Part shown: piece by piece, positions 12,367 to 22,436 of the stretch | How the letters are laid out: every line of letters starts with the position of its first letter | Position numbering within the stretch: position 1 is the stretch's first letter | NCBI GenBank assembly: GCA_019925105.1 | Contig: JAHGAU010000024.1 | Location: 620,001-684,000, forward strand | Direction of reading: 5' to 3' | Source of the DNA: Niebla homalea | Taxonomy: Eukaryota > Ascomycota > Lecanoromycetes > Lecanorales > Ramalinaceae | DNA length: 64,000 nt | Made by a program: the position numbers and the translations under genes | The notes under the pieces: model-generated | Told to the model about the DNA's origin: nothing | Database searches by the model: none | The model's input: the letters and a program-made list of their open reading frames with translations, nothing else

Positions 12367-13344
12367 TCAGCTTGAACGGCTATCTAACGGTTCATCATTG
12401 TTCCCTCCACCCGTTGAAATGAACCATTCAAAGACAGTCACAAGTCCAAGGTGATCAGTGACAAACTGGCTTCCCCTTTTCCCCAGCTCGATTTTCAGAC
12501 CTTGCCCCACTCTTTCTAAGCCCTCAACTCTCAAATTGCCACAAAAGAGCACTTTGTCCATCCTTTTGCAGCCATATTTCTTCCCGCTCACACTCTGCAT
12601 GCCCCACGTCCAGCCTTCTTCAGCCTCGTCTGAATGACCAAGTTGAAGGAAGGTGTCCAGCAGCTCATTCTCCAAGTGTAGCGACGAATCAAAATCCTGG
12701 ATTGCATTAAAGTCCCCTGCTATGATACCGGCGTTCTTATGATGCAGCTGCTTACTGGCTAAAGCGACCTGGGCCGGACGAAGTGATGGGTCTGCGCGAA
12801 GGCTTTCGAGGTGTGTATTACATAGCCTCAATACCGGCCAATCTTTGCCGGGCATCCCAACGTCCACGAAAAGAGCGTCACGCCCCATTCGGCTCTCATA
12901 TCGGACACGAAAGACTTCCAGAAGCGGTAGATGGTGGTCGACTAAGGTAACCGTGCCGTATGCACCGACCCAATGCGCTGCTGAGACGTCTGTGATGTTG
13001 AAGGCGGATTGTACCCACTTGCTGTTTTTTATCACAGCAAGGTCTCGTGAGTCCATTTCCTGTAGCATGATGATCAGGGGAGTCTCAGACCACTCTCGAG
13101 ACAGAACTTGTAGATGCTCAAGCGCGGCAGTCATCCTTTGCGGTCCATTTGGAGCCATCATGTCGATGTTCCAGGTGATCAATCTGAAACCACGGGGTTG
13201 GACTCTCCCTGCCCCTGTCGACGCACTGTTCAGCTCCTTCCACACACCACCTTTCCAAAACCCCTTTTGAAAGCCATGGATTGGCTGAGCAATCGGTGTA
13301 TGGTCCGGTGATTGATGAATCGGGTTTGGCATTCTGTTAGTCAT
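12367..13344 (-). CDS. Endonuclease/exonuclease/phosphatase-family protein, TDP2-like
   Basis: This metal-dependent phosphoesterase fold resembles tyrosyl-DNA phosphodiesterase 2, which removes topoisomerase adducts from DNA 5' ends. Motifs in order are LITWNIDMM (Asn ligand), IIMLQEMDSRD (metal-binding Glu), LCNTHLESL, IIAGDFNAI and FVTDHLGLV (catalytic His). TWNID with LQE, HLES and SDH/TDH matches the TDP2 branch. I chose the ATG at 13344 (MTNRMPNPIHQ), giving 325 residues. The frame stays open upstream to another ATG at 13542, which would add 66 basic residues, and MPNP at 13332 is also possible. The single exon ends at 12367. It lies 205 bp downstream of the nuo-49 start on the same strand. 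The substrate is inferred from family motifs only. Confidence 0.8.
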   Translation of the reverse strand: MTNRMPNPIHQSPDHTPIAQPIHGFQKGFWKGGVWKELNSASTGAGRVQPRGFRLITWNIDMMAPNGPQRMTAALEHLQVLSREWSETPLIIMLQEMDSRDLAVIKNSKWVQSAFNITDVSAAHWVGAYGTVTLVDHHLPLLEVFRVRYESRMGRDALFVDVGMPGKDWPVLRLCNTHLESLRADPSLRPAQVALASKQLHHKNAGIIAGDFNAIQDFDSSLHLENELLDTFLQLGHSDEAEEGWTWGMQSVSGKKYGCKRMDKVLFCGNLRVEGLERVGQGLKIELGKRGSQFVTDHLGLVTVFEWFISTGGGNNDEPLDSRSS

Positions 13345-14541
13345 CCAGCCACACTCAATGGCGATGATATGTCCAATTGCAAGGGTGCGAGTCGATCTCG
13401 TGGCGAATGACTTGTCTGAAAAGTCTTTTCTACGTGTTGGAATACTTGAAGCATTGCCATCGAAGGCTTTTTGTAGTCTCAATCGTTGCCTAAATAATAT
13501 ACACACCCTTTTTTTGCGAGGAACAGGCTGCCATGTAAGCATTGATTGGCCAGTAGCACAGGCCCATTGCTGAGCAGATCCTGATTCTTGAACAATGTTC
13601 AGGGGTTCAGTATTCCTATTTCAAGAGAATCACGTGTCGAGACATATCTAATGACTTTCCTAAACATTCCTAGTATAGGAATTTTGCATCCGGCTGCTGG
13701 TGATAGTCACGTGATAAGGATGGATCTGATGGTGACCAACGCCGCCACCGCCCCCGCCGCCGCCGCCGCAATCAAGCTCCCGTCGTTTCATTCATGCATG
13801 TCCATCATCTTGCGAGGTCCGAACTTGGTCCTCATACGTTTCATTTTTCAGCAGCCATCATGGAGGACCTGTTCCTACTCGTTCTAGTGACCCTCAAAGC
13901 GGCAATCCCAGCCACGTTCTCGCTGTCATCCTTTGCAGGATATTTTCCTGATTGGGTCGCATCAGCTTTGGCTATCTGGCGGGTCATTTCTCTCGTTTCC
14001 GCCCTTGTGGAATGATCTTCGTGCAAAAATGCGACAGAAAAGGTCGTGGTGTCTGCACTTGCTGTCCAGCTTTGATTGTTTTCCTCTTAGTACCTTTCTT
14101 TAGCAGAAAACGAATTCGGTAATGCGAATGCTCGTGCGCACGTTGTTGGAACGCTTTGAGCATCGGCCGAGGACGAGCGGGGGATTTTGAGTGTGTGAGC
14201 CTGTGAAGGTGTGCTCAATATCCTCATCAACACCATCATCACTTCGTGGTGGTGAAGCGTTGGCTGGCCATGACTCACTTCGTGCATGTAAACAACACGA
14301 ACGCCTTCTCATTACATGTAATGTCACAGCCTCGCAGCACCACGAATTGAAGTCGGACCCTTCACTGCCGAGGGTTGTTTTAAGCGCAACGTGGTACAGC
14401 ACTGCGACCTGGGCTTCGCGAAACTGCAGCGACCTATTCCAAAGCACGCATTTGATCTTACCTGTCGTCTTGAGCGCGTCCCTCTCTATATATGAGCAGA
14501 GGTCAAAGCCGTCAAATAAAGACTCGTCTCGCATCGGCAAC
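13345..14541. other. Upstream region between divergent genes, with two CACGTG sites and a GCC repeat
   Basis: No supportable gene is present. CACGTG cores sit at 13631-13636 and in the 8-bp palindrome TCACGTGA at 13707-13714, 76 bp apart. A short GCC-type repeat lies at 13741-13770. The left 200 bp may be coding if the TDP2-like gene uses its upstream ATG at 13542. Confidence 0.45.
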
Positions 14542-15586
14542 ATGACCCCAGATAAACGCAAGAAGGCTTTGCCTACTTCTCAGTCCAGTGAAGGCTCTGA
14601 CCGACCTCATACAGCACAACAATGGCGCTTGATTTTGCACCGTATTAGAGTCTCATATCTCAATGGTCAGTGGAAGCAATGCTCGTCGCGTTGCCAGGAT
14701 CTCCTTCAGGCAACGCATGATCAAGTAAGCGGCATCTTCATGGGAGCAGATCTTTTGAAGCCATCATAACTGACGGAGAAAGCGCTCACCCCTACACACA
14801 ACTTATCTTTGTTTTTACGCGGCATTATCAGTAGAGGCTTCTGCACGAACACTACATCCCATCTCCATCGCAAAAACCCATGCCTTGTACGAGGCCAGGC
14901 AATTCCTTGAGTGGTCTCTGAATGCGCTTCCAGAGCCGCAAGCTACCGAGGAGATTGTACAACCTTCCAATGTCAGCACCAGTGCGGGTGATCATCTTTC
15001 TCCGTCTCCGACCGAAAGCGACAATGCATCCTTTGATGGAGCGGATTCGTGCAATGTGGACCGCCCTTACTCTCCACCGTCGTCACTCGAATCCGACGAT
15101 CATATGATAGATACTAGCTTCGGCAAACCACTCCCACTGCGCATCACAAAGTCCGTAAAGATCAGCGGCAAGCACTTTACTCTCGTCCAGTCTCCTCCGC
15201 AAACCAGTGTCCGATCATCAATAGAAAGCACCACTTCAGTGAAGCCTGAAGCAGAGGACATCTCACACCGCGACAATTCTGTTGATTATACCGGCATATG
15301 GCTGCGCAATCGCGCTATAGAACGCTACAATGAACACCTCGCTGAATTCATCTCCATGGTAGTGAAGAATCTTGACACGATCGAGGCTCAAATATCAGCC
15401 ACCAAGGAAGCACAGGCGGCAAGATACGTCGCCAGCAGGGCTGTCAGCAGAGCGGAGGAAGACGACACGAAGGGTGCGGATCTCCGGCACCGAATAATCA
15501 GGCTGAAAACAACAGGATGGCACCGTGAACGTTTCGATGCATCGAGGTATGAGCAACTCTGCGAGCTAGCCTTGGCGGAGCTATGA
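14542..15586 (+). CDS. Conserved fungal hypothetical protein with TPR-like N-terminus
   Basis: I do not recognise a function. Exons are 14542-14724 and 14783-15586, giving 328 residues. The 58-nt intron (donor GTAAGC, branch near CATAACTGAC, acceptor AAAG at 14782) was placed because only this acceptor gives continuous family-like sequence. That sequence is QDLLQATHDQ joined to RSPLHTTYLCFYAALSVEAS. The first half (HRIRVSYLNGQWKQCSSRC, then FYAALSVEASARTLHPIS and LYEARQFLEWSLNALP) looks like two to three helical repeat units. The centre is Ser/Pro-rich with acidic patches, and the C-terminus is helical and charged (YNEHLAEFISMVVKNLDTIE). A similar layout occurs in Pezizomycotina proteins that I remember only as hypothetical. 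No signal peptide is visible. Confidence 0.75.
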
Positions 15587-16062
15587 GGTGGATGTCTGAA
15601 AACACTCGACATCCTTTTACTTGCAAATTCAGCCTGCTCGAGCTCTGGGCTCTGGAGTTATTTGGAGAACAGAATTTTGATACCCAAAAGCGGAGTTGCG
15701 TTGATGAATGATCTCGATGGCTCGAGGTTTCGACTGGAAAAGCTCTGAGATACAAAGGGTTCGAAATTGATCTTGAATGCTTGTAATGGTAATGTTTATG
15801 GAAAAGGCCAACTTGAAGTAGCGTGCTAGTGGGATCTGTCCAGACCTCAACATGGCTGGCTATAATTAAAGCAATCCTGCCATGCAAACGAACACTGGCC
15901 CCCAAAACGCCTCGCTTGACTGTGTCACGATTCGTAGCCATGAGATGGGCCGTACTTCCGTCAGACAAACACCCGTCCCTCTCCTTATAGTGCCGCCAAA
16001 TCTATTAACCTCTTGCCTAACCCCCCTTCACCCCCTCCTTCACCAACGCCGTGAGGCTGTTT
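15587..16062. other. Convergent 3' ends, nothing recognised
   Basis: There are 476 bp between two convergent genes. No gene, repeat or RNA was recognised. Confidence 0.5.
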
Positions 16063-16676
16063 TCACACTGTATCATCCTCATACACAAACCTCACATCCC
16101 GCGGCCTCTGCGTATTCCTCCTCACAAAATCCTCGTTCCCCGGCGGCCGCTCATTCTTCGAGTTGCCCGTCAGCATGCTCTGTATGCTCATGCACACGCT
16201 CTCCACATTCTGCACAGGACTCCAACCCTGACTGCCCAGCAGATCCAGACAGATGATGCCGTTGCTGTAGATGTGCGGGTGCATGGGGATCGGGCGCGCC
16301 GTCTGCGTCGGGCTGGGGGTGGGGGAGATGAACATGACCTCAGGGGCTTCGATCGGGTAGTTGTTGGAGAAGCGGAAGCGGAGCCGGTAGATCTCGTTGA
16401 GGTAGAGCGGGTTCGAGTCGAGGACGCGGATGTCGAGTTGCCATTCTTGGAGGTTGTCGGCGGAGATGAGGGTGATGCCGGGGGGAAGGGATGATTGGAT
16501 CTGGAAGGAGCATTTTTGGTTATTTATCTGATAGGGGGGCTCGAAGCCGTTTGAGGGGGAGCCAGGACCAGGGGGAGGAAGCTACCTTGACGAGTTCCTA
16601 TATGGCTGTTAGTTTTATAACTCCTTTTGCTTTTAGGAGCTTTACGTACCTTCTGCAGGCGTTTCTGGGCAAACAT
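16063..16676 (-). CDS. Ubiquitin-conjugating enzyme E2, UBE2W type
   Basis: This E2 carries ubiquitin as a thioester on cysteine; animal UBE2W ubiquitinates protein N-termini. Exons (minus strand) are 16676-16650 (27 nt), 16597-16586 (12 nt) and 16500-16063, giving 158 residues. The sequence starts MFAQKRLQKELVKIQSSLPP, which is family-like only if the 12-nt micro-exon encoding ELVK is included. Later blocks are FSNNYPIEAPEVMFI, HPHIYSNGIICLDLLGSQGW with the active-site Cys, and SVCMSIQSMLTGN. The end is FVYEDDTV, like the -YHDDTC end of UBE2W. The typical E2 HPN is here HPHIYSNG, with His in place of Asn, which is also a UBE2W trait. It is divergent from UBA3, with 363 bp between start codons. 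Confidence 0.92.
16586..16597 (-). other. 12-nt micro-exon of the UBE2W-like gene
   Basis: It encodes Glu-Leu-Val-Lys between introns 16598-16649 (52 nt, acceptor TATAG) and 16501-16585 (85 nt, donor GTAGCT). Skipping it keeps the frame but removes four residues of the first helix. Confidence 0.8.
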
Positions 16677-17039
16677 GATTGATGGTCTCGGAGAGATGCA
16701 ATAGATATTATGAGAATTGTTACTGATAGAATATGCTGCCACGGTTCACTTTAGTTGCTGAAGTAGGAACGATAAAATCAAGAATGGAGGCCTTGCAGGA
16801 ACGTACTGTAAAGAGATCCGCGGGCTTCGGGGCTCTTGCGTAGGTTAGTGGGGCCCCGCCGAGAATGCACGCGTTATAACGGGGCTGTTCGGCTGTGTTC
16901 GGCTCGGAAACTTAGCGCCTTTCTGAATACTACGTCATTTGTCAAGCTTAAGCAGTCAAATGTCTTTCAATGCCACAGCTTCATCACCTCTGGAACCCTC
17001 CTTGTCAAACATATTCTCTAATAACCAAAACACACTACG
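16677..17039. promoter_or_regulatory. Shared upstream region of UBE2W-like gene and UBA3
   Basis: These 363 bp lie between divergent start codons. An ACGCGT hexamer is present at 16869-16874. A GC-rich patch sits in the middle, and the UBA3 side is AT-rich. Confidence 0.5.
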
Positions 17040-18593
17040 ATGTCTGTTTTATCGAATGGCCTTGAATCTTCGAGGAAACGATGGTCAGTGAAACAAGATC
17101 TGCTTAGCTGCGAGAGAGCTGTGATTGATTCTCACATCAGGACATATCTCGACAAATTCCTGAACAAGGCGGGTCCCGTCTCGGACAAGCAGTGGGTACC
17201 TGGAGAAGAGACCATCAACAGTCTGGAGAAGTCAAAGGTACTGTCAGTAAGCAGACTTGCTCCCTCAGTCGCCCTCCTAGCTAATGCGGATCCAGTGTCA
17301 TGTACGAAAATCAAATCTACGATTTGTAACGGGTCTAATATTATGTTAGAGGAGCTGGAGGCTTGGGATGCGAGATCCTCAAAGACCTTGCCCTCTCGGG
17401 CTTCAAAGATATTCACGTCATCGATATGGGTGAGTATGCTATATCCACTTATGCTCACTTCGACTGAGCTTGCTAAGTTCAAAACAGACACTATCGACGT
17501 CTCAAACCTTAATCGGCAATTCCTCTTTCGAGAGGCTGACGTTGGAAAATCCAAGGCAGAAGTAGCAGCTGCATTTGTCGAGAAGAGGGTTCAAGGGATC
17601 AAAATCACACCATACAATGGCAAGATCCAAGACAAAGACGAAGAATACTACAAGCAATTCCATGTGATTGTCTGTGGGCTTGACAGTATTGAGGCTCGAC
17701 GATGGATCAATGCTACCCTAGTAGACATGGTCGATCCAGAGGATATGGACAGTCTCAAACCCTTCGTTGATGGCGGTACAGAGGGTAAGCGCAAGTACAC
17801 TACACCCATCATATTGTTCTAACAAGTCCGCCCTGCAGGATTCAAAGGCCAAGCAAGGGTCATTCTTCCAACCATGACTTCCTGCATAGAATGTCAACTC
17901 GACATGCATGCCCCTCGTGCCGCAGTACCGCTTTGCACTCTGGCGACCATACCGCGACAACCAGCACACTGCATCGAGTGGGCCCACATTATTGCTTGGG
18001 AGGAACATCGAAAGGGTGACCTTCTCGACACAGATGATTCCGAACATATCACATGGCTTTATGAGAAAGCGCTGGCACGTGCTCAAGAATTCAATATCCC
18101 AGGAGTGACCTATTCCATGACCCAAGGCGTCGTCAAGAACATCATACCAGCCATCGCTTCAACAAACGCTATCATAGCTGCGAGCTGTTGCAATGAGGCC
18201 TTTAAGATCCTCACGAACACCAATCCTTTCCTCAATAATTATATGATGTATAGTGGTGATGAAGGGGTGTACACCTACATCTTCGAAAATGAGAAGAAAG
18301 CAGACTGTCCAGTGTGTGGAAACCTTGCAAGGAATATCACAGTCAACCCTGATGTGACTTTGCAAGAATTCCTCGACAGTCTTGGGGAGCGACCGGAGGC
18401 ACAATTGAAGAGGCCTTCGATCCGCAGCGCGGACGACACGCTATACATGCGTTTCCCACAGAGTCTGGAAGAGCAGACCAGGCCAAATTTGGAGAAGAAG
18501 TTGAAGGATTTGATAAGCGACGGAGCGGAGGTGGGTGTCTCGGATCCAGCCTTTCAGATTTCGTTCAAATTCAGACTCATATTTGGCCCCTGA
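17040..18593 (+). CDS. UBA3: NEDD8-activating enzyme E1 catalytic subunit (UBA3)
   Basis: This subunit adenylates the ubiquitin-like protein NEDD8/Rub1 with its ULA1 partner and passes it to the E2 UBC12. Exons are 17040-17083, 17141-17242, 17296-17301, 17350-17429, 17488-17784 and 17839-18593, giving 427 residues. Family sequence is continuous through every junction: [54 protein letters not shown] and [16 protein letters not shown]. Visible features are the GAGGLG nucleotide loop, CIEC and CPVC zinc ligands, the catalytic Cys in [12 protein letters not shown], and a C-terminal E2-binding domain. Exon 3 is 6 nt long and is required to make VLVIG. The first intron (57 nt, a multiple of three, no stop) could be read through and would add 19 residues. 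Confidence 0.94.
17296..17301 (+). other. UBA3: 6-nt micro-exon of UBA3
   Basis: The exon is TGTCAT, between CCAG (17292-17295) and GTACGA (17302-17307). The upstream exon ends in CT (phase 2) and the downstream exon starts A-GGA. Joined, they read CTT GTC ATA GGA, Leu-Val-Ile-Gly, exactly the conserved strand before the nucleotide loop. Branch-like CTAAT motifs precede both acceptors (17281 and about 17334). Confidence 0.8.
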
Positions 18594-18772
18594 GGAGCCT
18601 GTATAGCGGCAAGGGAGCAAGTTTATGGTGGCCTTGAGATACCCTTCACGTTGCTTTGACCTAAATCTCTCAGGAAAATGAAAAAACTGGCTTATTAATA
18701 GCCAATCAATCCTGCTTTGCCCGGTTGTGGGATACCCAACGCCTCGCTAATTCCGCAATATTCGACCTTTGG

Positions 18773-19981
18773 TCACCTCATGATATTTGCGAGGCTTCCC
18801 TTCAGATTCTTGCACTTACGTCTCAACAACTTCACACTATCGATGAAGAGCTGATCACTTGGGATCTGTCCGCTACTCTCGACGGAGAAGATGAAATGAT
18901 CCTGGACTCTTCCAAGCTTTACCTTACCTTGGAACTCTGGATGACGCAGACATTCCCTGGAAACAGTATCCCTCATTGTATCGCGGACAACAGCCTTTTC
19001 CTTCCCTTGCTCTCCCTCAAAACCACTACCATAAGCCTCACTTTCTTCCTCCGTCACTTTTTCCAGGCCAATCACACCCCTGGGAAAGCATCGAGCAAAC
19101 TTCCTTGCATCTGTACCTAGGATAGGCTTGACGATGTCTATTGTTGGTAGCAGACGATATGATGCGGTAGCCACGGGCGAGAACTTCGCATGATCACCTC
19201 CAACCCCCTTGACCGCATGTGCCACCATATTTACCTCATCCCCCGGTCTGATCTTTGCAATCAAAATCCTTGGGTGAACAGACTTGATCCCTCCCTCAGC
19301 TTCCAACTCATCCTTGAAATCATGGGCCTGGCGTCCTTCAGGTTTGAACACTAGGTCCGATGCGTAAATGCTACTGTGCTCGTACAATTCCTCCGGCGTG
19401 CCGTCCTTGCCTTTCATACCCTCCTTCCACTCGCACTTGATGCTGAGATTAAGCACCACCGTATCTTGATCCGTGGCATCCCGCTCTTCCTGCCTCTTCC
19501 CAGAATCCTCACCAAGCATACCCTGCGGCGGGCGAGGTGTGTACTTCAACGATTTCAGAAAGCGTTGGGGGCCAGCTAGAGGTATCTGACCCAGTCGTGC
19601 GGCGAACACTTCGTCGGAAATTACGGAGTCATTGCTCTCGACGAAGACGTACTCGATTGCGAGTGTAGGGATTTCTGCTATGAGGATGCGCCGAAAGGCA
19701 TTGGCAATTGAGGCGTCAATGCCGATGAGAGAGAATGAAGCTTCGGTGCGTTCGTTCTGATGAAATTGGATGCTGAATTTGCGAGCAAATTTGGAGACGC
19801 TCCAGCTGTGGTCCTCTCCTGGATAATGGCCAGGAAAGTCGGTGGAGGTAACGTTGGTGACGGTGTCAGCATTGATGCCAACGATCTATTGAGGTTAGAG
19901 CATTCTGTCGGGAAAAGTCGTGCGCTGTTCTCGCACCTTTCGTGCCCTCTCCTCTTCAGAAGATACCGGCCCAGGCACCAT
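18773..19981 (-). CDS. RPC40: DNA-directed RNA polymerases I and III subunit RPAC1 (AC40)
   Basis: This alpha-like assembly subunit is shared by RNA polymerases I and III. Exons (minus strand) are 19981-19937 and 19885-18773, giving 385 residues, somewhat longer than yeast AC40 (335). The 51-nt intron (19886-19936, donor GTGCGA, acceptor AATAG) joins SSEEERARK to IVGINADTVTNVTSTDFPGH, the family N-terminus. The alpha-like core has FHQNERTEASFSLIGIDASIANAFRRILIAEIPT, and later LLPTIDIVKP and FARCFPRGVIGL. The C-terminal helix has DQLFIDSVKLLRRK. A long hydrophilic insertion (GLEKVTEEESEAYGSGFEGEQ) explains part of the extra length. Its 3' end is convergent with UBA3, and its 5' end faces RRN3, also an RNA polymerase I gene. 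Confidence 0.93.
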
Positions 19982-20273
19982 TCTTCTAAAGAGTTGTTGA
20001 ACGATATTCCACTTTCATCTCAATTAGACCGATGAAACAATTTCTTGCGTTTCCGCGATTCCGTCATGGTGCGACTATTCCGAGGGATATTTTACCCGGC
20101 TTGGCGTGCCAAGATTCACTGTCACGCCGGCACATGCCTGACTCGCCCACAGCTCGCCAAAAAAATAATTCTTATTACATCGACAATTTCATACATGTAA
20201 AGTAGGACATACTAACGCACATGAAGCATAATCTGTATCTTCTTCTGGATTACATGTGACACTATGATACATA
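19982..20273. promoter_or_regulatory. Shared upstream region of RPAC1 and RRN3
   Basis: These 292 bp separate two RNA polymerase I genes. The right part is AT-rich with ATACATGTA-like repeats around 20191-20272. Co-regulation is inferred from the arrangement and not shown by a known site. Confidence 0.5.
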
Positions 20274-22436
20274 ATGACAACTATGGCGCCTATTCTACCC
20301 CAGCCTTCGGGCGCTCACGCCTCGAATCGACCACAATCTTTGCCTCGTCGCTCGACACTAGTGCGGAAACGAGATGACAGCAGCAGCGATCATGTTCCAT
20401 CTAGTCCAAGCAAGAAGGCCAAAGTGACCTTTAACAATGATGTAGAAGTTCGGACTGTTGGCCAGTTCGAGAAGGCTCCGGAGCTCATCCAGCAAGAGGT
20501 TCGCAGTGCGTTCCAAAGAAGAGCTCACGGTACGAACTCTTTGACCTCTTCAACAAGCACAGCAAGACCTGAAGAAGCCTATCAAGTGCCCTATATGTTA
20601 TACTCCTGATGTTCTGGTCATCCGTCAAATTGTGAAAGCGTTGCTAATCTTGCTCCGTGGTTAGGAGACAACACTGGCTATGAAAAGATCAAGGCTATGT
20701 ACGACAAGGACGAAGACGATAACCAAAACATCACACCATCCAGTCTAAGTCAATATACTGTCGCTCTCTTGGGAAATATTCCTTCGCTCAATCGTTCCAC
20801 GGCGGATTTGGTACGCGTTGTCATCCAAAGCGAATGGCTTGGTCGAGACGAAGACTATGTTTCGCTGTTTATGCGTCTATTGGCCAATGTCGTTACCGCA
20901 CAAGGAAGCTTTCTACTGGACACACTCAAGATGCTTGTCGAAAATTTGACTATCGCACCGCCATCTAGTCGCCGCTTACCAGACACCCCACCAATATCGA
21001 GAACCAAGCTTTACCTACGGGTACACAAGACCTTACAGTATCTCATAAGGATTTTCCCGGCGGCTAGCAGTGTACTCCAACGAACAGTCAGTGAATATTT
21101 CCCAGACCAGACTGATTCGAGACGGTCTCACGTCATCTACACTCAGAATCTACTGAAGATTCTTGATTATGCTCCGGAACTACGACCAGACATACTAGCC
21201 CTAATCACAGAACGACTCATCAAGATTGATGTGCAAGTGCAGGTCGACATTGACGATTTAGAAGATGAAGAAGGTGAGGGGTTAGTAGAGAAGTTACCAC
21301 AGATAAGGCCTGACCTGCTCAACGAGTTCGAAGACGAGAGCGACAGCAGTGACGATGATTCAGACTCTGATGAAGATGAAGACGAGGACGATGAAGCTCA
21401 AAGGACGGCGGAGATTCGCAAAAATGTCGAGAAAATGGATTCCATGATGGACATTCTATTCTCATACTATACCAGAGATTTCGAGTCTTCAAAGACAGGC
21501 ACCAGCGCGAGCATGGTCATTGAGATTCTCATGTCACAGTTCGTCACAACCATACTCTCCACCCATCGCAGCCGGCACACACAATTCCTACTCTTCCACT
21601 TCGCTCAACAATCGCCCGATTACGTCGACACCTTGGTGGGAACATGTGTACAGAAGGTCCTCGACAAAAAACAGCCAATACTGACAAGGCAGAATGCATC
21701 AGCTTATCTGGCAAGTTTTGTGGCACGTGGTATGCATGTGCCGTCAAATGTGGTACGGGACGTGTTCGACTATATCCGTGGCGAGCTCGATCGAATTCGA
21801 GAAGAAATCGAGCCAACGTGTCGAGGGCCAGATCTACGGCGATATTCCTCGTACTACTGTCTAGTCCAATCCATGCTTTACATATTCTGCTTCCGCTGGC
21901 GAGATCTGGAATTCAAATACGAAGATGAAGAAGACGATAATGACGAGGACGAGGACCCACCATACAGCCGGGGACATCAATGGAGACCAGGAACCAAGGA
22001 GGCGTTCACCTACAACCTATTCTCGAAATTGAATCCGCTAAAAGTTTGCTCCCCCGCAATAACCAATGAGTTCGCCCGGGTAGCGAAGCACTTGGGTGTT
22101 ATCTTCATCTACCACATACTCGAAACCAACAAGCGAATTCGACTGGCCAATTACAGCGTGAGCATGCTGGGCAGCATGTACGGCCAGCCTGATCGGGAAG
22201 GTGCGCTGAGTGTCAGTCAGGACGAAGGACACCACCATCTGGACGCCTACTTCCCATTCGACCCGTATCATCTACCAAAGAGCATGAGATGGATCGAAGG
22301 CGATTATCGCGATTGGTCTCCAGTCCCCGGATTGGATGATGAAGAAGCAGACGATAGTGATAGCGATGAGGAGGATGATATTGGCGATAGCGATATTGAA
22401 GGCACGGAGACGGACAGGACTGGAGCTTTCACATGA
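20274..22436 (+). CDS. RRN3: RNA polymerase I-specific transcription initiation factor RRN3
   Basis: RRN3 (TIF-IA) binds RNA polymerase I and brings it to the rDNA promoter. Exons are 20274-20529 and 20665-22436, giving 675 residues. The intron is 135 nt (donor GTACGA, acceptor GTTAG) and joins FQRRAHG to DNTGYEKIKAMYDKDED. The HEAT-like helical body includes LGRDEDYVSLFMRLLANVV, RVHKTLQYLIRIFPAA and MDILFSYYTRDF. Conserved family blocks are FARGMHVPS-type (here FVARGMHVPSNVV), YYCLVQSMLYIFCFRWR and NPLKVCSPAITNEFARVAKHLGV. An acidic serine-rich tract (about residues 300-325) and an acidic tail (DDSDSDEEDDIGDSD) are typical of the regulated loop in this factor. The start codon is followed by a second in-frame ATG three codons later. 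Confidence 0.95.

Noticed and set aside
13588..13887. + strand frame with an alanine run
   Set aside because: The alanines come from a GCC repeat, and the rest has no coding character.
17040..17822. UBA3 exon read straight through as a 260-codon frame
   Set aside because: The straight frame loses the GAGGLG loop and the conserved strand; the spliced model restores both.
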